Assembly: GCA_016806645.1 (NCBI GenBank)
Contig: JACSYO010002159.1
Location: 6,483,501-6,547,500 of the forward strand
Reading direction: 5' to 3'
DNA: 64,000 nucleotides
Source: Ophiodon elongatus
Taxonomy: Eukaryota; Chordata; Actinopteri; Perciformes; Hexagrammidae
Shown here: positions 45,676 through 58,597 of the stretch, piece after piece
Numbering within the stretch: position 1 is the first letter of the stretch
Layout: every line of letters begins with the position of its first letter
Translations under genes and position numbers: made by a program
Notes under the pieces: model-generated
Told to the model about the DNA's origin: nothing
Databases searched by the model: none
Seen by the model: only the letters and a program-made list of their open reading frames with translations

Positions 45676-48074
45676 CCTCCACACTGCCACGGTAAAGTTT
45701 TTATGGAGAAATTTGAAATCAATAAACTACATTTCACTTAAGCTTAATATCAAATTTCGAAACATTTTTGACTAAAAATTAAATTGTGAGTTGCAGAATA
45801 ATCCAACAGTGATACTAGACTAGAAATATAGCTTGCACAATGCAAATAAGATTTCTGAATTCAATCAGCTTTGAACTTTAGGATGATGTTCGGATTTTTC
45901 CAGATTACAGTTATATAAATTAATAATGTTAAATAGAACAAAATATCTTCCCCTCCGACACATTGTCCACTGTACATAGTGACCTAAACATTTTTGCGCA
46001 GACCAGTCTCCACACAATCTCAATAATCTGTCATTGTGGCCGTGGCTTAACGTTCCGTGTTGTGTTCCCAGACTTTGTGGTTCATTTTGGGATGTAGAGT
46101 TCGGCTCATCTGATTCAATGATGACTTTGGCTGCCAGCCAGTACACTCGACTCACATAAATTGACTTTCAGAATACATCTGTGTGAGTGTTTTAGATTTT
46201 AGGTAGGCGGCAGACCAGAAGCTTCTCTGGGAAAACACAAACTCCAAACAGTAGAAATCACTGGAGTGCAGACTGGTTCAAGACCCAGAGCAGGACCCTG
46301 CATTCCTCAGAAACCCTCCGCCTCAAACCCACTGCCTCCATTACACGCTGAGCAGACGAACAAGGGAGGGGTGGAAGTCTGAGAAAAAAGGTGGGAAAAT
46401 GAGGACTGGGACAAAAGACTGATTTCAGGAAAAGACCGAGTGAGAATTTTATTGATGTGACTCAGAAAGATATGAATAGGATGACTAATACCGAGGTCCC
46501 TTAGCATGACATTCCTGTTCTTTATGTTGTCTTCTCAGGATCTTGTCTGTGCATCTGCAGGATGTTCGTGTGTTTGCAGGCTGAAGTAGCAGCTTCCTGC
46601 TTCGTGACTCATTATTTCTGGAAAAATTTAATTCAATCTCAATCTAAAATTGCAAACAGCCAAAAACTTTACCAAAATTTAAAATATAACGATTTCCAAT
46701 ATGGCTGCAACAAACACTTATTTTCATTATGAATAAACCTGTTATTTTCTCACTTAATTCTCACATTGTTATATAAAATATCCCCCAAAGTCTTAATCTA
46801 GAACCCCCAAATATTCACTTCACTATCTTATTTGACAAATAAACATTACATTCTCACACGTGAGCCACTGGAATGATTGAACATTTGACATTTCAGTTTG
46901 AAAAAACTGAACTGAAACAATGAATTAGTCACCAAAAAAGTTGGAGATTAATTTTCTGTCTTCTGATTTTGATTCAGTGAGATTCCTTATTACTTATGTT
47001 TTATGATCCAGACAATCATCCCGTGAAAATATATAATTTCTAATTGAAACAGGTTGAACTTATCACCTAACAATGACAAATTTATTTTAATTGTTTAAAG
47101 GAAATAAGATTCATAGACGTGAATTCTAGACAGAAAGGTCTTCTGTAAAATGGGATTTGTTTTTGCAGTGTAAGTGACTCTTTAATCCTAATTTTTCTCA
47201 AGTTATATATTACTCCAAACAAGGAAAACAAGTTGCATTACTAAACTGAAGTCATTAACCTTTTTTATTCATCTTCCTATTCTCTTCTTCTGAATACCAA
47301 GCTCTTCCCAAGCTGAAACACTGAAGAAACATGTCAGTGGGTGGATTTATTATGATGAATGCCCCCATTACATATAATCACCATGGAAAAGCGATGTTCA
47401 ATTCTTGGCCCGAGTAGATATCAAAGTGTCTCTTTGTCACAATCCCTGCTGTTGTGACGGAGTTTAGCAGAAATTCAAATTTCTCTCCCACTCTTCCCCC
47501 CCCAAGCCCCCTCACCATACCACTGCATGCTCAAAAGCCCCCCGTCCTCTGGAGCAACTCAGACAATAGCCGTCTCTCATGCCGGGGCAGACTACCCCCC
47601 AAAACAGCTTGCTCTCGAGTCCGGTCTCAGTGGCTCGGAAAGAATGACATCTTTTCCTCTCTTTCCTTCCTAAAGAATTTCCTCAGCCCATGAGCACAGC
47701 GCTGCGATGCCTGGTGAGATAAACATACGTGGGTAATCATCAATCACAAAGGAATGACACACAGGGGTGCATGGTAAGGATGCTCAAGTCAGTGCAGCAG
47801 GAAACTCTAAAGGAGCCAAGTTCAGGGGTAAAAATGAGTGTGAATACTCCCAGTAGAGATACGGTTGATTATCTGATGGGCAATCCCACAATGCAATATG
47901 TCACATTTATGCATGCAAAATATGCAGTCGCAGAAAACTACACCCGTCATCACTGGCAGGTTGATGATGACTGTTTATGTCTCCAAAATGACCTGCTCAC
48001 TACTTTTACTATTAGTAATGCAGGAAGTCCCACAAATACCTTCCTATAAAACAGTGAATGGGATTAAATGATAT

Positions 48075-48285
48075 ATAACATGTTAATTAGTGGGCTTTAG
48101 AGGTGCTGTAAGTGGATTTTGTAACATTTCAACAATGTCAGACTAGCTGCTTGCCTCTGTTTCCAGTCTTTATGCTCAGCTAAGCTAACCAGCTACTGGC
48201 TGAGAGTGGTAGCCACATTCTCATCTAATTATTGCCAAGAAAGCAAATAAGCTTATTTCCCAAAATGTTAAACTATTCCTTTAAA
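48075..48285 (+). repeat. Dispersed repeat family, copy 3
   Basis: Carries TTAATTAGTGGGCTTTAGAGG, CTCAGCTAAGCTAACCAGCT, GAGAGTGGTAGCC, CATTCTCATCTAATTATTGC, AAGAAAGCAAATAAGC and AACTATTCCTTTAA. It is the best preserved of the three copies. Confidence 0.7.
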
Positions 48286-51200
48286 TGAGCCAAGCGCAAC
48301 CGAGTGTGAATACTCCCAGGACAGATAAAGGAGATACTTGTTTGTAAATTACTCATATGTGCAGCTCATAATCTAATTTAACCATTAAGAGAAAAATAGG
48401 TTAGAGATTGTGTAAGATTTGGAAACATGCTCTGATAACATGTTTCAAGGCTTTGCAGTCCCTGGGAACTCTGTGGGGGAGGGGATGTTGCTTTTCCTGC
48501 TTCTATTTTCCTTTTTTAGTCTCATTCCCAAAACCATTTCCCCCTGATATTCCCAAACGCCTCGTCCAGGATGTATCATATTAAATAAAGGGTGAAAGGG
48601 GAGCATTCTTGCAAATTGTCCACTAGGGATTTCAAGAGGGTTTCTGAAAAACTTATTTGGACACATTTCATTTTTTTAACTTATAGAACCTTACACCTTC
48701 TGCAGCGCGCCCACGCCCGAGTCACATAGCAGCCTTGAAGATTTGGTCATAATTCACTGATGCAGAGTGGCTGAACAATGTAGTTGTTTTGAGAACAGCT
48801 ACTCTGCTATCGCTACGTACCATAAGGTTTGTGCTTCACCACAAAGGAAATGAAAACATCAACACAATGGTTTATGGCCTTATTTCCATAATCACTTTTT
48901 TAAAAAAGCATGCATAACTGGCCTATTTCATGTTGTTTCTTTAGACATTCTGTACAACTTATCATGCATGTTTTGCAGGAACTTCATTGAATAACATGAA
49001 ACTTCTCTCCTGTCTACATGTAAAGCATGTTAGGGGTTAAACAATTACAAAAGTTCCCTCTTTGTGGCAGCAATACAGCAATACAGAGAAGATGCTGTGT
49101 TGATTTACCTACAACACTAGACCCAATTAACACTACTTCACAGTAGAAAGAGAGAGAAATTATGTGTTTTCAGTATCGGCCTCATATTTCCGTCAAAACA
49201 GAGCAACAGTGTTCATATCTCCACCAAAAAAAATCCCCTCTGATAGCTTTAGGATGGAAGGAAAAACAGAACACCAGTGATATCTGGTGAACAGAGGATG
49301 TTTCGACTAAAACCCATAAAAGCAGACACACTGTCTTTCTGCCTCTGTTTTATTTCTGCTGTTGCTTTGACACTTTGCTTTGAGCAAACCAATGACTTCC
49401 ACACAGGTCCTACAAAGCCTTTGCCAGGCTGCGGATCAGACTGTGATTTTAATTATTTTAGAAAAGGGATGTGTTTTTTATTGCCTTGACAAAAATCTTT
49501 CCTGATACACCACAGACTTCTCTACCTCACACAGAGGGCTTTCCCATTCACAGCGCAAGCGTTTGGCAGAAAAATCCATGTGAAAAAAGTTGCCCAAAGT
49601 TCTCTCATGGCCTCTTTATTTGGGTGCCACCAAATAAAAATAAATAAAAAGCATATCTAAAAACACCGCTTGAAATAGCAGTGAAATGGCTTACAACACA
49701 GCAATCCCAATTTTATGATAAACAGAAATATAATATTCTTGAAACATGATAATGGCCTTGACCAAATGTCTCTGATCCAACCAGAATTAAATAAAGCCCA
49801 TAACGTAAATAAGTCATTCTGTGCTCCTCTTTTCCAGGCATTTAAAACCACAACCATGTGGAAAAGACTCCGACAAAACCAATCACAACTGCTCCTTCCT
49901 CTGAGGACGTTCACCGCCCAGCTGTTTGTGCACTGTTGTAAGAAGCGGACCTCGTCTCCACTGTGGACTCTTCTCAGTAGTGAGTTTGGCATCATTGCCT
50001 GCTCCTTCCCATGCGGCTCTGACCTGCACTCCCAGGCAATCTACTTGGCAGGAACAGTCGGATCAGATGGCAGACGGTGGTGTTTTCCAGCAGTAAAGGG
50101 TACAGAGATCAGTGTACATGACACGCCCCCCCCCCTCCCTCTCCCCCCTTCTTTGATCCATCTCCAGCTGCACAGGCTGTGATAATTCACACAGCATCAA
50201 ATAATACGGAGATTAAACGACTGTTTTAACTGTACCGACAGTTTGAGGTTTTATCACCGTCTGTGCAAAGTTTGGGGTGTTGTATTGTTTGTAACGCACA
50301 TTGGCCCCCCTGGGCTGGATCAGGCAGGATTAAGCTGAAGAGTATTTTTAGTACTAACTACCCTCAAAATAAAAATTAAATTAAAGACACTTTATTTTGT
50401 TTTTTGTGTCTGTTTAAATTGTTTCTAGTTCGGTTTAGTAAAGTCTTATGATTTTAAAATATAATATCAAAGCAGATATTTCATACAAATTGAGTTCATC
50501 ACAGATGTATACAGTATGTCTCTATGTCGGCCGATACATTACAAGAAATTGCAGGACAGAAATCTCAAAGATATGTGTGTCATTTAGAAACAGTATTATA
50601 ACATACTTTTTTCCAACTGTAAAATGTCCCGCTCATCACATATTTTAGTTACAATTCTTAAATAACCAAATTTAGGGGATCTTTATCAAACTTTTTTTTT
50701 GTGTAAACAATGTCTTTATGGAAAAAAACTAATATTGGTCCAAATATTGTCCTGAAACTTTGTTACTCTTAAATATTGATATTGTATCAGCATCAAAATG
50801 TAATACATTGTGCTTTAACTATCATTAACCCATTTGGATGTTTTACTCATCTAAAATCTACTATAATTCATTTACTGAGAGGTTCCTTTGTATATGTATA
50901 CTGAGCTACTCTCCACTCTGTGGCAGTCTTAGGCAGCAGACTTTAAAAAAAATATGTTGACTATTCCAAGGAAGTCAAAACAACTTGGTCTCTGACCAGG
51001 GAGTCAATAGCTCAGTATCTCGTATCATTTTCCGGCAGCCGTCTGGCACTGGAATGTGGTTTCATTGCCTTCTTACAGTTTGGCAATAACTGCAGTTATC
51101 CTAACCATGAGTATTAAAACAACGTTTAGGGTTGAGTCCTGCAACCAAAGTGCAGTTCAGCATCATATGATGTCCTCTGGCAGGCACCATGTTTTTACAT

Positions 51201-52120
51201 GGTTTGTTTAGGGAGTCAGTCGGATTCAACTCCCATATTATGTCCATATTAAGCTTGGCATCTAGCACCAAGAGGGAGTTATATTCACAGGTTTTATGAG
51301 GGGCATGATGTAGATAATTATTATCTTTGAAACAGTTCTTGATGGAGAACAAAATTCAGTTAGAAAAAACTCTACAGCTTGCATCACATTTAGATTGAGA
51401 TGTACCTAAACTCTGATGGGTGCTTGAAAATATGTATGACATCACCCTTATCCAGCTCAGCCTAACACTTCACACCAGTGAGTAAAGTAAGGAGAAAGAA
51501 ATACAAAATACACAAATCTCTTATTTAGAAATAACCAAATATTTGCTAGAAAACAGTGTATACTTGTAGGACTCCGTTACTCACAGTAAGACGCTGATTG
51601 AGTTTGTTGTCTGGACCTAACACTAACACAACTTCAGGAGCTGTATCTTGACACGCTACTGAAGAAAAAAAACTCTCCATCATCCAAATATGTATTCGCT
51701 ATTTGGACCATGCAGATGCATGTGATATGTGCATGAAAACTATCAGAACATGTTGCATGACATTTTAGGTGCCCTGCTCAGCCACAAAGTATTAAGTATT
51801 TCACCTTTGTGACCAGTAATGAGTTGGTGGCTGAAGATGCTTTGGAGCTGCATCAGTTCACCATGGAGCAAGTGGAAGTTTTGTTTGGGATGGAGTTACC
51901 TTTACTCCTCATCCTCCAGGCTCAGCACCACAAAAGGTCATATCCTGTCTCATATTGATCCTGCCCAACACACCATTGCAAACAGCAGTCCTGATATCAT
52001 TATTAAATCATCAGACAGAGGTCACCAAGCACACACACTTGTTGAAGGCTTATTGGCTACGATATGTCCTGGATGCTGAAAGTTGGAGCCCCATTATGCA
52101 AAAGTTGAGTGACACCTTTT

Positions 52121-52139
52121 CCCCCCCCCCCCCCCCCCC
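52121..52139 (+). repeat. Homopolymer C run
   Basis: Nineteen consecutive C followed by GCCC and an A run. This is a likely length-variable and error-prone site. Confidence 0.95.
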
Positions 52140-52540
52140 GCCCAAAAAAAAACAAAGAAATAGTTTTTAACACTCATGGTTAGTGTTGACAAAACACAAG
52201 TTATATTACTCCTAGTGGGGAAATGTATCATGTTGGAGTTTTGTAAGAGAAGCTGTAAATTACAACATCATACTGTATTTTGCTCCGGACCTCCGCCCTC
52301 CTGCTGCTCTCACTCAAGTTCCTCCTTTTTTTTTTTTTATTGTTGCACACTGCAAAAAATATCCACTTCAGTCATTCATTTGAACTCGGGCTCTGAGCTC
52401 TTGTTAGTCTATTCATCCAAATAAATACGCCACAAAATAACAGAGACCGAGTTGTTGAAAGCAAATAATGCGTCGAGAGAAAAACGTCCTTTCAGACCTT
52501 CCGTGCGCGTGAATAAGTCGTACAGACGGACATTTTTTAC

Positions 52541-52714
52541 AGTGGATCCTGTCTGCGCCCCTCCTGTATCATCTGCCTCCCCGCGCGCTGCACCGCCGCT
52601 TCTTTCATACAGTTCTCCAGGAGGACCGGGTCCCTGTCAGACTGCCTCCACACACACACACACACGCACATACACACACACGTGCACGGACAGCCGCAGT
52701 GCCCACCAACAACC
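52541..52714 (+). promoter_or_regulatory. 5' leader/promoter region of the mcam-like gene
   Basis: Locally GC-richer with several CpG, unlike the AT-rich DNA before it, and containing a short (CA)n at about 52650-52682. No stop-free coding upstream of the ATG connects to it convincingly. The transcription start cannot be fixed by eye. Confidence 0.4.
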
Positions 52715-52778
52715 ATGGCTGCACGGAACACCGCCTGTCTGCTCGTCGGACTTCTGGCCCTCTTTCACACCTGGGGAG
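52715..52778 (+). CDS. mcam: First coding exon with signal peptide, probable mcam (CD146)
   Basis: MAARNTACLLVGLLALFHTW is a good signal peptide: basic n-region, then a leucine-rich core. The exon ends G|gtgagt in phase 1, as is usual after the leader exon of immunoglobulin-superfamily receptors. The ATG context CAACCATGG is strong. I do not recognise the gene from this exon alone. The call rests on synteny: in human, MCAM lies next to RNF26, divergent from it, exactly as here. MCAM is an endothelial and muscle cell-adhesion molecule with two V-type and three C2-type Ig domains. No Ig-domain exon is seen in the remaining 11 kb, so exon 2 must lie beyond the window. Other leader-bearing genes remain possible. 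Confidence 0.55.
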
Positions 52779-55700
52779 GTGAGTGCCCGGGATAATGTTT
52801 GATTGGCACCTCGACCGGTGCCACGCGAGGGGGTTTGCGCTGTTGTTGGTGTTTCAACCAGATACAACCCAAGACAAGTTTGAGGAAGAGGAAGGGTTGG
52901 AGGGGGGAAATGAGAATGTTTGTCATGAGAGTAGGAATTATAGAACTGCGATGAGTGTGATGGAGGACTGTTTTTTCTTTTTTGATCTCGCACGAGAATC
53001 ATCTGCTGATGTTTTGCAACTGATTTTTAGTTGTTAAAGAGGTCCAAGGTCAACTGTTGCCTGCAGAGAAACTTTCCCTCCTTGCAGGGTGCTCATACCA
53101 CCAAGGTGCAGCTCCCGTATACACTGCATAGATGGTGATACTGTGCAGCCCCCTCTTGCTTATATTACTTTTCAGTAAACATCGACCCCCCAGTAAGGTA
53201 GTAAACCCTCCAGCCACTGCACCGCTATGTTGTTGTAACCTGGGTGGATGTGTATGTGCTTAAATAATTTTTCTCACCCCTATCTTTTGAAAGTTCTCAC
53301 ATGGAGTAGATTTCAGAGGGAAGATACTTTTATTCATCAACAAATGATAGAAGGCTGTGGCTTAGTAACACTAACTAAAAATGCATTCTTATACAATATT
53401 AGGTTGTTTTGAAGTGGAAGTGTCATTTTTTTTAACTCCTTCTTTCTTAATTTGAATGCATTTCCTTTTTTAGTGTGGGTGTTTGCAGGTTATGTGATGA
53501 ATAAAAATGGAGGAATGTAAACTCATAACAGTGCAAACGATTGAAGGACTTATTCTGCTTGTTTATACATGCTGTGAACAAACATGTCGGGACTGTTGGA
53601 CACCTATTATTATGTAAAACATTCCAATTAATTTAAATGAACAGAAAGAGATGTCATACTTTGCTAATTTCAATGGCATATGGAGCTGGTTATGGTTAGT
53701 TCGCTGCATGTATTTTTAGCCAGCGACATCTACAGAGGTCCGGTTGTAGTCGGGAGCTCTCCGTCTGCTTTCTGTCAGCTCTCGTCTGTTCCCAGCAGTG
53801 ATCAAGTGGCTCAGTGCTGCCCAGGCAGCGAACTATGTTTCTATCACACACACAGACGAACGGGCCAACACATTCCCAGAGTGAGATCCAGCTCTCACTG
53901 CACAGGTTTAGAGTGTGAAGCCAAAAGGAAAAAAGAAAGTTAACCTGTGCATTTTATCATCTCTTTTATTGTTATTCAGAGTACTTCTTTAAATCAGCTG
54001 CGTGAGACTATAATAGTTGAGTTGGATGGCAACTTCTGATGTGCAGATTAATGTTTATTTTTAGAAGAGAGCGTGTGAGTGAGGTTTTATATATGGTGGT
54101 ATGTGGGTGAGAAGGTCACGCCACCTCCGCTATCCACATTACAGTTTCCTTTTAAAGGGCTTTTAAGTTTGTGTTGCTGTGCATTCACTTGTTTGTTTCA
54201 AAAAGACAGGTCAATGTGTCCTTTCCCCCCTCCAACCCTTCCTCTTCCTCAGGCACTTTGTGAGCCAGACTTCCCTGCTCTGTTGACCTCCCACTCTCCA
54301 CACGTCTTTACCTTTCCTTATCCCTGTTTGTTCTCGACCACATGAACCTTTCCCCGCCTCGTCCCTGTATTGTGCTGATCTCCTCTTTAAGTTCAGCCTC
54401 ACCATTGTTCATGACCTCTTCCAACTCTATCTGCTCTCATCTAGTCCACTTCCTGTTCTCATCCTCTGGTTTTCTTCAGGTTTTGTGCTGCTGCCCTTCA
54501 CCTCCAATCCATATCTACCCTGACAGTCATTGTATTACATTTTTTACCACTTAAGCGTAGCTGTTTGACCAGTGGAAGACCTTTACATCTTACAATGCCA
54601 GCACTTTTGCCGTTGCCATATTGAGAGCCCTTGAGAGGCAATAGAAATGCTCCACATCTCATATATAGGACCTGTAAACAATGATGGAAATTGCTGCAGA
54701 TTAACTTTTTGTTAATCGTCTAATCTATTAATTGACGTTTCAGCTCAAACTACTGCTGTTCTAGTGACTTTGTGGTCAGTTTTTCTCTCACGCAAAATCT
54801 TTAGTGGTTATTAGCTCAACAATTTGCTGATGTTGGCGGACAACCACTCTGCTCTGCTGGATCTGCAAAGCCACTTTGTTTGAATACATTCATATGACTG
54901 TGCACATGCTGCACAAATGAGTGAGATTATGTCTGTGCCAGATCTCCGTCTTCAGCCCCCGATGACATCAGAGGAAAGACAAACATGCTGTAAGACTGCA
55001 GTGGTGACCCTCAATAAGGATACTATTCACTTCCTGTGACATCAGCTAATCAAGCCGGGCCAAAGAGCAGCCACATTAGACCTCACTTATTTAAAGGTCA
55101 TCCATTTGTGCTGCGGCTGAGGCTCTGTGCTTCGTTTTCATGTGCTCAAAAGAAGAAGTGATCTGGTCACAGACAATAAATGCCCTTGTTGTGTTTCGAC
55201 CGCAGAATAGAAAATCGAGGCCCAGTAATCTGGCAGAGGATCAGCAGAGCAGAGCGGGTTTGAAATGGAAGTCCCTAATTTTGGACCTCTCTTCCAGCAC
55301 ATATCCACAGCGAGGACCGTTCATTTCCATGCATAAATGAGCAGAAAATAGAGTTTGGAGGTCCTGGATCTTCTTTGTATTATGAACATATTTTGTTCCT
55401 AATGTCTATGCCTCCATTTCTTTAATTGAAAAGTAATTGAACAATACACTTATTCATTGCAAGCAGACTGTTTCAAGATACATTCATGAATTCGTGACAT
55501 AATTCAATATTGTATATAATATATAATATAATATTATATAATATATATATTCAATATTACGTATTGTTCAATGCGTCTTAGTAACCAACTTATCAAATCA
55601 TAACCTAATCACTATGCCCCCAAACCAGGTCCTTGTGTGGAGAAAGTTCGTCACAGACATGTGGTGCCTTATCTTTGTCCTGAAATAAAGCCTTAAGCGG

Positions 55701-58449
55701 TTAAAGCGGTCTGTTTGAGTTCCCATGTAACAGACTTCCCAGGACGCCGCACAGGAAAGGAGCAGTACATCGCGGTTTTTGATCTGGGCCGTGACGGTGC
55801 AACATCAATCTGGAGATGTCAAAAATAGTTTTGGTAAATTTGTAGTTGTTAGGATTAGTGAAACATAATCCAGATCCCCAGTGAAACTTGGAAAGGAAAC
55901 AGTACAAAGGCTAGAGAATGTCAGTCTTGTACCATTTATAAAAAAAAAAAAAGAAAAGAAAGTGTATATTTTGACAATTGCTCTTAAACATGGCGCTGAG
56001 GTTTTGAGTATCTTTGTCAGATTTTTACTGTTTTAAATGATAATGGACCTCCCATCAAAACCCTGTCAAACCAAACAATGTTGTTGGTGTGAACTGGTCC
56101 ACATTGGTGTTGTGATCTGTCTCTGTTTTAGCATTAAACGGTTAATGTAATACAAGTCACTTAATTAACTGTAGACTGCGAGTATGTAAATGGTGTCTAA
56201 TGTTTGAATGAAGAACAAGTATGATCTTGTCCAATCTCAAAATTAGAATTTCAAAACAATCGTACACATCTTTAATTGTTATTTAGTCGGGTAAAGCCAG
56301 TGGCTCATAGATGCTGCTGTCTAACTGACATTACTGTGTCTCACTCAGTCACTTAAACATCTCGGTGGATTTACACAACTCTGAAAGACATTGTTGTTTC
56401 CTGCTTATGGTCTGATTTGACCTTCTCTGTTGGTTTGACCAATGATGACATCAAGTGAAATGTAGTGTGCCATTATCAAGTAATCCATACAGTGATCACC
56501 ACTTGTGGCCACAGCTGTTGCTGTTCTGCAAAACATTCATAGGCTGACTTTAAAATATCACTGTGAGATTATTACTGTAGTAATGCCGTAACCTTAAAAT
56601 AGATATTGGCAGCAATGTTGTTGTTGGTAACAATACAGCAACCTTTGTTTGCCACAGAGTTTATTTTCTGCAATAATCCAATGGAAAAATCCCATTGGCT
56701 TTTTGTATAGGGAACCAGTGTGATGCTAAATTTAGAGTTGGCAGACACAAATGTCTTGCCTGCAGTATTCTATACCGTTGCATCATTTTTGGCACTGTTC
56801 AGTTTCAAGTACCATCAGAGCAGAAGAAAAGCTGCATATGTTTTCAGGTGTTGTGTGTTTTTTATTTTTTATGAAACAGCATTTTCATGTGGCGTTTCCC
56901 AGCTGAACCATGTAATGGGTTGAGGCTTTGCACTTGGGAGCATAAATTGTAGAAGCACAGGGTTTCCTTTTACTGTTTGATCTTCCTTTTGATGAGAATA
57001 ACATCCATTATCACCATTACCTGGGTCAATATAGCGAACAAGTGATGGAGCGGGTGGGGGGCTGTCCCTGGTGGAGAAAGCTCCCAGGACATGGTGCTGT
57101 TGTCATCAGGGCCATTTTGTGTGCGTTCACAGAGTAGCAGCAAATTATTGTTTGTATAACGCAGCTCTAGCAAAGAAACAATCTGCAGCCAAGCCTTGTT
57201 GAATGATATCTCAATATCAACACTTTTTTTGTTGCCAAAGCGTGTGGTCTAATATTTGTTTACTGTGTAAAAGGAAGGAAGGAAGTTCATATTCTGACTT
57301 GTTCAGTCATCTGTTATCAGAACGGGAAAATCTGCCTTTGTTCCAAAGAAAAATGTTCTTTGTTTTACACATTTTGACTTGAAATAGGCAAACATCTGTA
57401 ATGCGATTGCAAACTGCTTTCAGAAATACAGAATTTTCCGAATTGTCCAGTTAAAAGCATCTAGCAGCACCGTTTGGTTTTATAGGAAACCCCTCACTGA
57501 TGCCCAACTCAAAGCTTTAATAGCCTCAATATCCACCTTCTCTGCAGATGTGCAATGAGGCATTTCATCTGTAAGTCATATTGCAGGGGCCTCAACACAC
57601 ATTGTACAGTGCACTCTGATGTATTACTCTTGAATTGAGTGCAGGCTAAATCTGTTCATATCAGACAGTTTAAAGATCACCTTTAGCGAGCACAGCATCT
57701 CCTATGACTGTTACCACTTACCGCTCCTCTACCGGCCTTTGAAGTTCCTTGATCAGAAGGAGAGCTGCGTACACTTGGTACAAACACACGTGTCACACAA
57801 TCATGTGTTACCTTTGTGTAAAGCAGGGTTACCAGACCAGAGTAGCTCAAATTCCGCTGAGCACAAACTGGTTGGGAAAAAGTATGGAAAAGGTTTTTTA
57901 ATGTTTAGTATTGTATGGTATTGTAACACTTAGTAAACTCTTTAACTAACACATACAGAATATCAATTGAGGATACAGTCATAATACCAAAAAGACTAAA
58001 TGTGGCAAACAATCTTTCCAACCACAAAAATTGAACGGCTTCTTCTTTTGGCTTTTATTTAACGGAAAACCGAGTGAGGGAAGGTGGTGACGTACAGCAG
58101 GAATTGGACCACTAGCCAAAGATATGCCCAAACTTTGTTGTTTGGTGTATTGGCTGTTCATATTTTGGAATATTACACTCTTTAAATGGAGACTTTGTGA
58201 TTTTTGTTAAGAAAACACATGCAAAGTCAGAGTCACCGATGTATGTTGAACTGCTGAAACAATAGTTTTAAGTAATAATTTCGATCAGTGATTGAGCTTC
58301 TGCAGTATGTTCTCTATGGCCATTTAGAGACAAGAATTATCTGTGGTCATGATATAGATGTTTATAAAGTCACTGATTTCATTAATATAGAATAAATTAG
58401 ATTTGACCAAATGTCTTGCTCTATCTATTTATGTCCTGTGTGTGTGTAT

Positions 58450-58490
58450 ATGTATGTATGTATGTATGTATGTATATATATATGTATGTG

Positions 58491-58547
<57 letters not shown>

Positions 58548-58549
58548 AT

Positions 58550-58594
<45 letters not shown>
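58450..58594. repeat. (TATG)n followed by long (TA)n microsatellite
   Basis: Six or more TATG units grade into about 100 bp of TA repeats interrupted by AATAATA. Alternating TA of this length can extrude as a cruciform. Tyr/Ile-rich open frames on both strands are artefacts. Confidence 0.97.

Positions 58595-58597
<3 letters not shown>

Larger units (their letters stand above)
43912..52540. other. Intergenic region between rnf26 and the mcam-like exon
   Basis: About 8.6 kb without a recognisable exon. It contains two more copies of the dispersed repeat (about 45455-45675 and 48075-48285), an imperfect direct repeat around the latter and a 19-bp C run at 52121-52139. Open frames of 60-160 codons here have no domain signature and ordinary non-coding composition. 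Confidence 0.55.

Noticed and set aside
50128..50160. C-rich patch considered as a quadruplex site
   Set aside because: Tracts are broken by T and less regular than the block at 22348-22376; ordinary low-complexity.
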